NCBI GenBank assembly: GCA_900543795.1
Contig: UQSH01000012.1
Coordinates: 1-40,079, forward strand
Origin: an uncultured Oscillospiraceae bacterium
GTDB lineage: Bacteria; Bacillota; Clostridia; Oscillospirales; Acutalibacteraceae
Length of the DNA: 40,079 nt
Direction of reading: 5' to 3'
The translations under genes were made by a program, and so were the position numbers. How positions within the stretch are numbered: the stretch's first letter is position 1; each line of letters opens with the position of its first letter. Positions 39,166 through 40,079 of the stretch are shown piece by piece. A model generated the notes under the pieces. The model ran no database searches. It was not told the origin of the DNA and was given only the letters and a program-made list of their open reading frames with translations.

Positions 39166-39609
39166 ATGAAAAATTTTTTCGCTAATCTTGAAATCAAATT
39201 TCAAAGATTTATGTACGGCAGATACGGTATTGACCGGCTTTACAAAGCACTTCTTTGGTTTTATTTCGCCTGCGCAATACTTTCAATGATTATCGGCAGA
39301 TTAACAAACACAACTGTTTATTATATTTTGTTTACCGCTTCAACAGCCATTCTTATATTTGCTTTTTTTCGAGTTTTCTCAAAAAACACGAAAAAACGCA
39401 GGGCTGAAAACTACAAGTGGCTTCAACTAACGGGAAAGATAAAAAAGAAATTTAATCTTTTGCAAAACAGATGGAAATTCAGAAAAACCCACATTTTCAG
39501 AAAATGCCCTAACTGCAAAGCCGTTTTAAGAATGAAGAGAGTTAAGGGCAAGCACAGAGCAACATGCCCGCATTGCTCGCAAAGCTTTGATTTTAAGGTT
39601 TTATTTTAA
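39166..39609 (+). CDS. Membrane zinc-ribbon protein of unknown function
   Basis: 147-residue protein of no family I can name. Two hydrophobic helices (about 27-45 and 50-70) follow a basic N-terminus; a strongly basic linker leads to a C-terminal zinc ribbon, CPNC (114-117) and CPHC (134-137). The start is uncertain: ATG 39166 is preferred, although GGGA lies 12 nt upstream; GTG 39157 is the alternative. It follows the J-domain gene by 23 nt, which suggests a joint function in membrane protein quality control, but this is inference. Confidence 0.75.
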   Translation: MKNFFANLEIKFQRFMYGRYGIDRLYKALLWFYFACAILSMIIGRLTNTTVYYILFTASTAILIFAFFRVFSKNTKKRRAENYKWLQLTGKIKKKFNLLQNRWKFRKTHIFRKCPNCKAVLRMKRVKGKHRATCPHCSQSFDFKVLF

Positions 39610-39631
39610 ATTAACACTTCTCTTTTTTCAA

Positions 39632-39660
39632 TTGAATTTTCATAACGCTTGTGTTAATAT
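39632..39660 (+). promoter_or_regulatory. Predicted promoter of metal regulator with flanking repeat
   Basis: TTGAAT (39632-39637), 17 nt, TAATAT (39655-39660), 20 nt before the ATG. The octamer ATTAACAC at 39610-39617 and its inverse GTGTTAAT at 39651-39658 bracket the promoter, the second overlapping the -10. Confidence 0.5.
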
Positions 39661-39680
39661 ATAAAAAACGGGGTGAAATT

Positions 39681-40055
39681 ATGAAGATAAAGGAAAGCGC
39701 AGAAAACTATCTTGAAACAATATTGATTATTCACAACAGAAAAGGCTATTGCAGAAGCATTGACATAAGCAATGAAATGGGCTTTTCAAAGCCTTCCGTT
39801 TCTGTTTATATGAAAAATCTGCGTGAAGAGAATTATATTTCGGTGGACAACAGCGGCAATATCACCTTAACCGATAAGGGCAGAGAAATTGCCGAAAAAA
39901 TATATGAACGCCACAATGTTATAGCAGGCTTTTTAATGCAGCTCGGCACCTCAGAGGAAACGGCATACCGTGATTCCTGCAAGATTGAGCACGATATAAG
40001 CGAGGAAAGCTATTTGCTGATTAAAGAGCAATATCTTAAAAATCTTAATAAATAA
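39681..40055 (+). CDS. DtxR/MntR-family metal-dependent repressor
   Basis: Short DtxR-family regulator (124 aa, no SH3/FeoA domain), expected to repress metal-uptake genes when iron or manganese is bound. The N-terminal winged helix includes IDISNEMGFSKPSVSVYMKNL (recognition helix around residues 37-48); the dimerisation domain follows. Metal-site residues by alignment from memory: Glu12, His78, Glu103 and His104 are kept, while Cys100 stands where MntR has Glu99 and DtxR has Cys102, and Asn9 stands at the MntR Asp8/DtxR Met10 position. The start is the ATG 39681 behind GGGGTGA. No target transporter gene is in the window. Confidence 0.87.
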   Translation: MKIKESAENYLETILIIHNRKGYCRSIDISNEMGFSKPSVSVYMKNLREENYISVDNSGNITLTDKGREIAEKIYERHNVIAGFLMQLGTSEETAYRDSCKIEHDISEESYLLIKEQYLKNLNK

Positions 40056-40079
40056 AATTCCAACTATATATAAACGAAC

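Noticed and set aside
1..40079. CRISPR array, tRNA/rRNA genes, insertion sequences, prophage or integration sites
   Set aside because: No regularly spaced direct repeats, tRNA cloverleaf sequence, transposase or integrase was seen; the gene order in the right half is ordinary chromosome.

Overview
The window reads as chromosomal DNA of an anaerobic, gut-type Firmicute of class Clostridia. My best guess is the Oscillospiraceae/Ruminococcaceae side, inferred from content rather than from any database match. The evidence is AT-rich intergenic DNA with strong -35/-10 promoters and GGAGG ribosome sites, a T-box leader in front of pheST, IreB, zinc-type S14, S4 and adenylate kinase, the Firmicute S10-spc-alpha ribosomal gene order, and a PurO-type IMP cyclohydrolase in place of the bifunctional PurH.

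Layout, left to right. (1) 160-3627 (+): FkbM-type methyltransferase, MscS channel and a one-domain sulfatase, tightly spaced behind one promoter. (2) 3684-6694 (-): a GPH-family sugar symporter with an operator-like inverted repeat, and an iron-type alcohol dehydrogenase. (3) 6842-8185 (+): a sialidase with no signal peptide. (4) 8190-11951 (+): promoter, tRNA-Phe T-box, pheS and pheT. (5) 12004-12633 (+): ireB and a small conserved-looking protein of unknown function. (6) 12700-13797 (-): an N-acetylhexosamine 1-kinase-like enzyme. (7) 13924-16909 (-): HlyD/MacA-like adaptor with a 40-residue threonine tract and a MacB-like permease, without an ATPase gene. (8) 17078-21272 (-): purE-purM-purN-purO-purD. 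(9) 21503-36781 (-): the complete rpsJ-to-rplQ ribosomal superoperon with secY, adk, map, infA and rpoA, expressed from tandem promoters through a structured leader of about 310 nt (36782-37092) that contains a nested terminator. (10) 37272-38174 (-): PAP2 phosphatase with a Cys/His tail. (11) 38324-40055 (+): a membrane J-domain protein, a membrane zinc-ribbon protein and a DtxR-family metal regulator.

How the genes fit together. The right half is translation machinery plus part of de novo purine synthesis. The left half suggests use of host or dietary glycans: sulfatase, sialidase, sugar symporter and HexNAc kinase, although each has its own promoter or unit and they do not form one operon. 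No tRNA, rRNA, CRISPR array, insertion sequence or phage gene was seen. The most interesting unexplained elements are RNA or operator signals: the S10 leader, paired hairpins between r-protein genes, palindromes in the pur and J-domain control regions, and an octamer shared by the J-domain and metal-regulator upstream regions. I found no clear novel multi-gene system. The candidates worth following are the S10 leader and the small proteins of unknown function.
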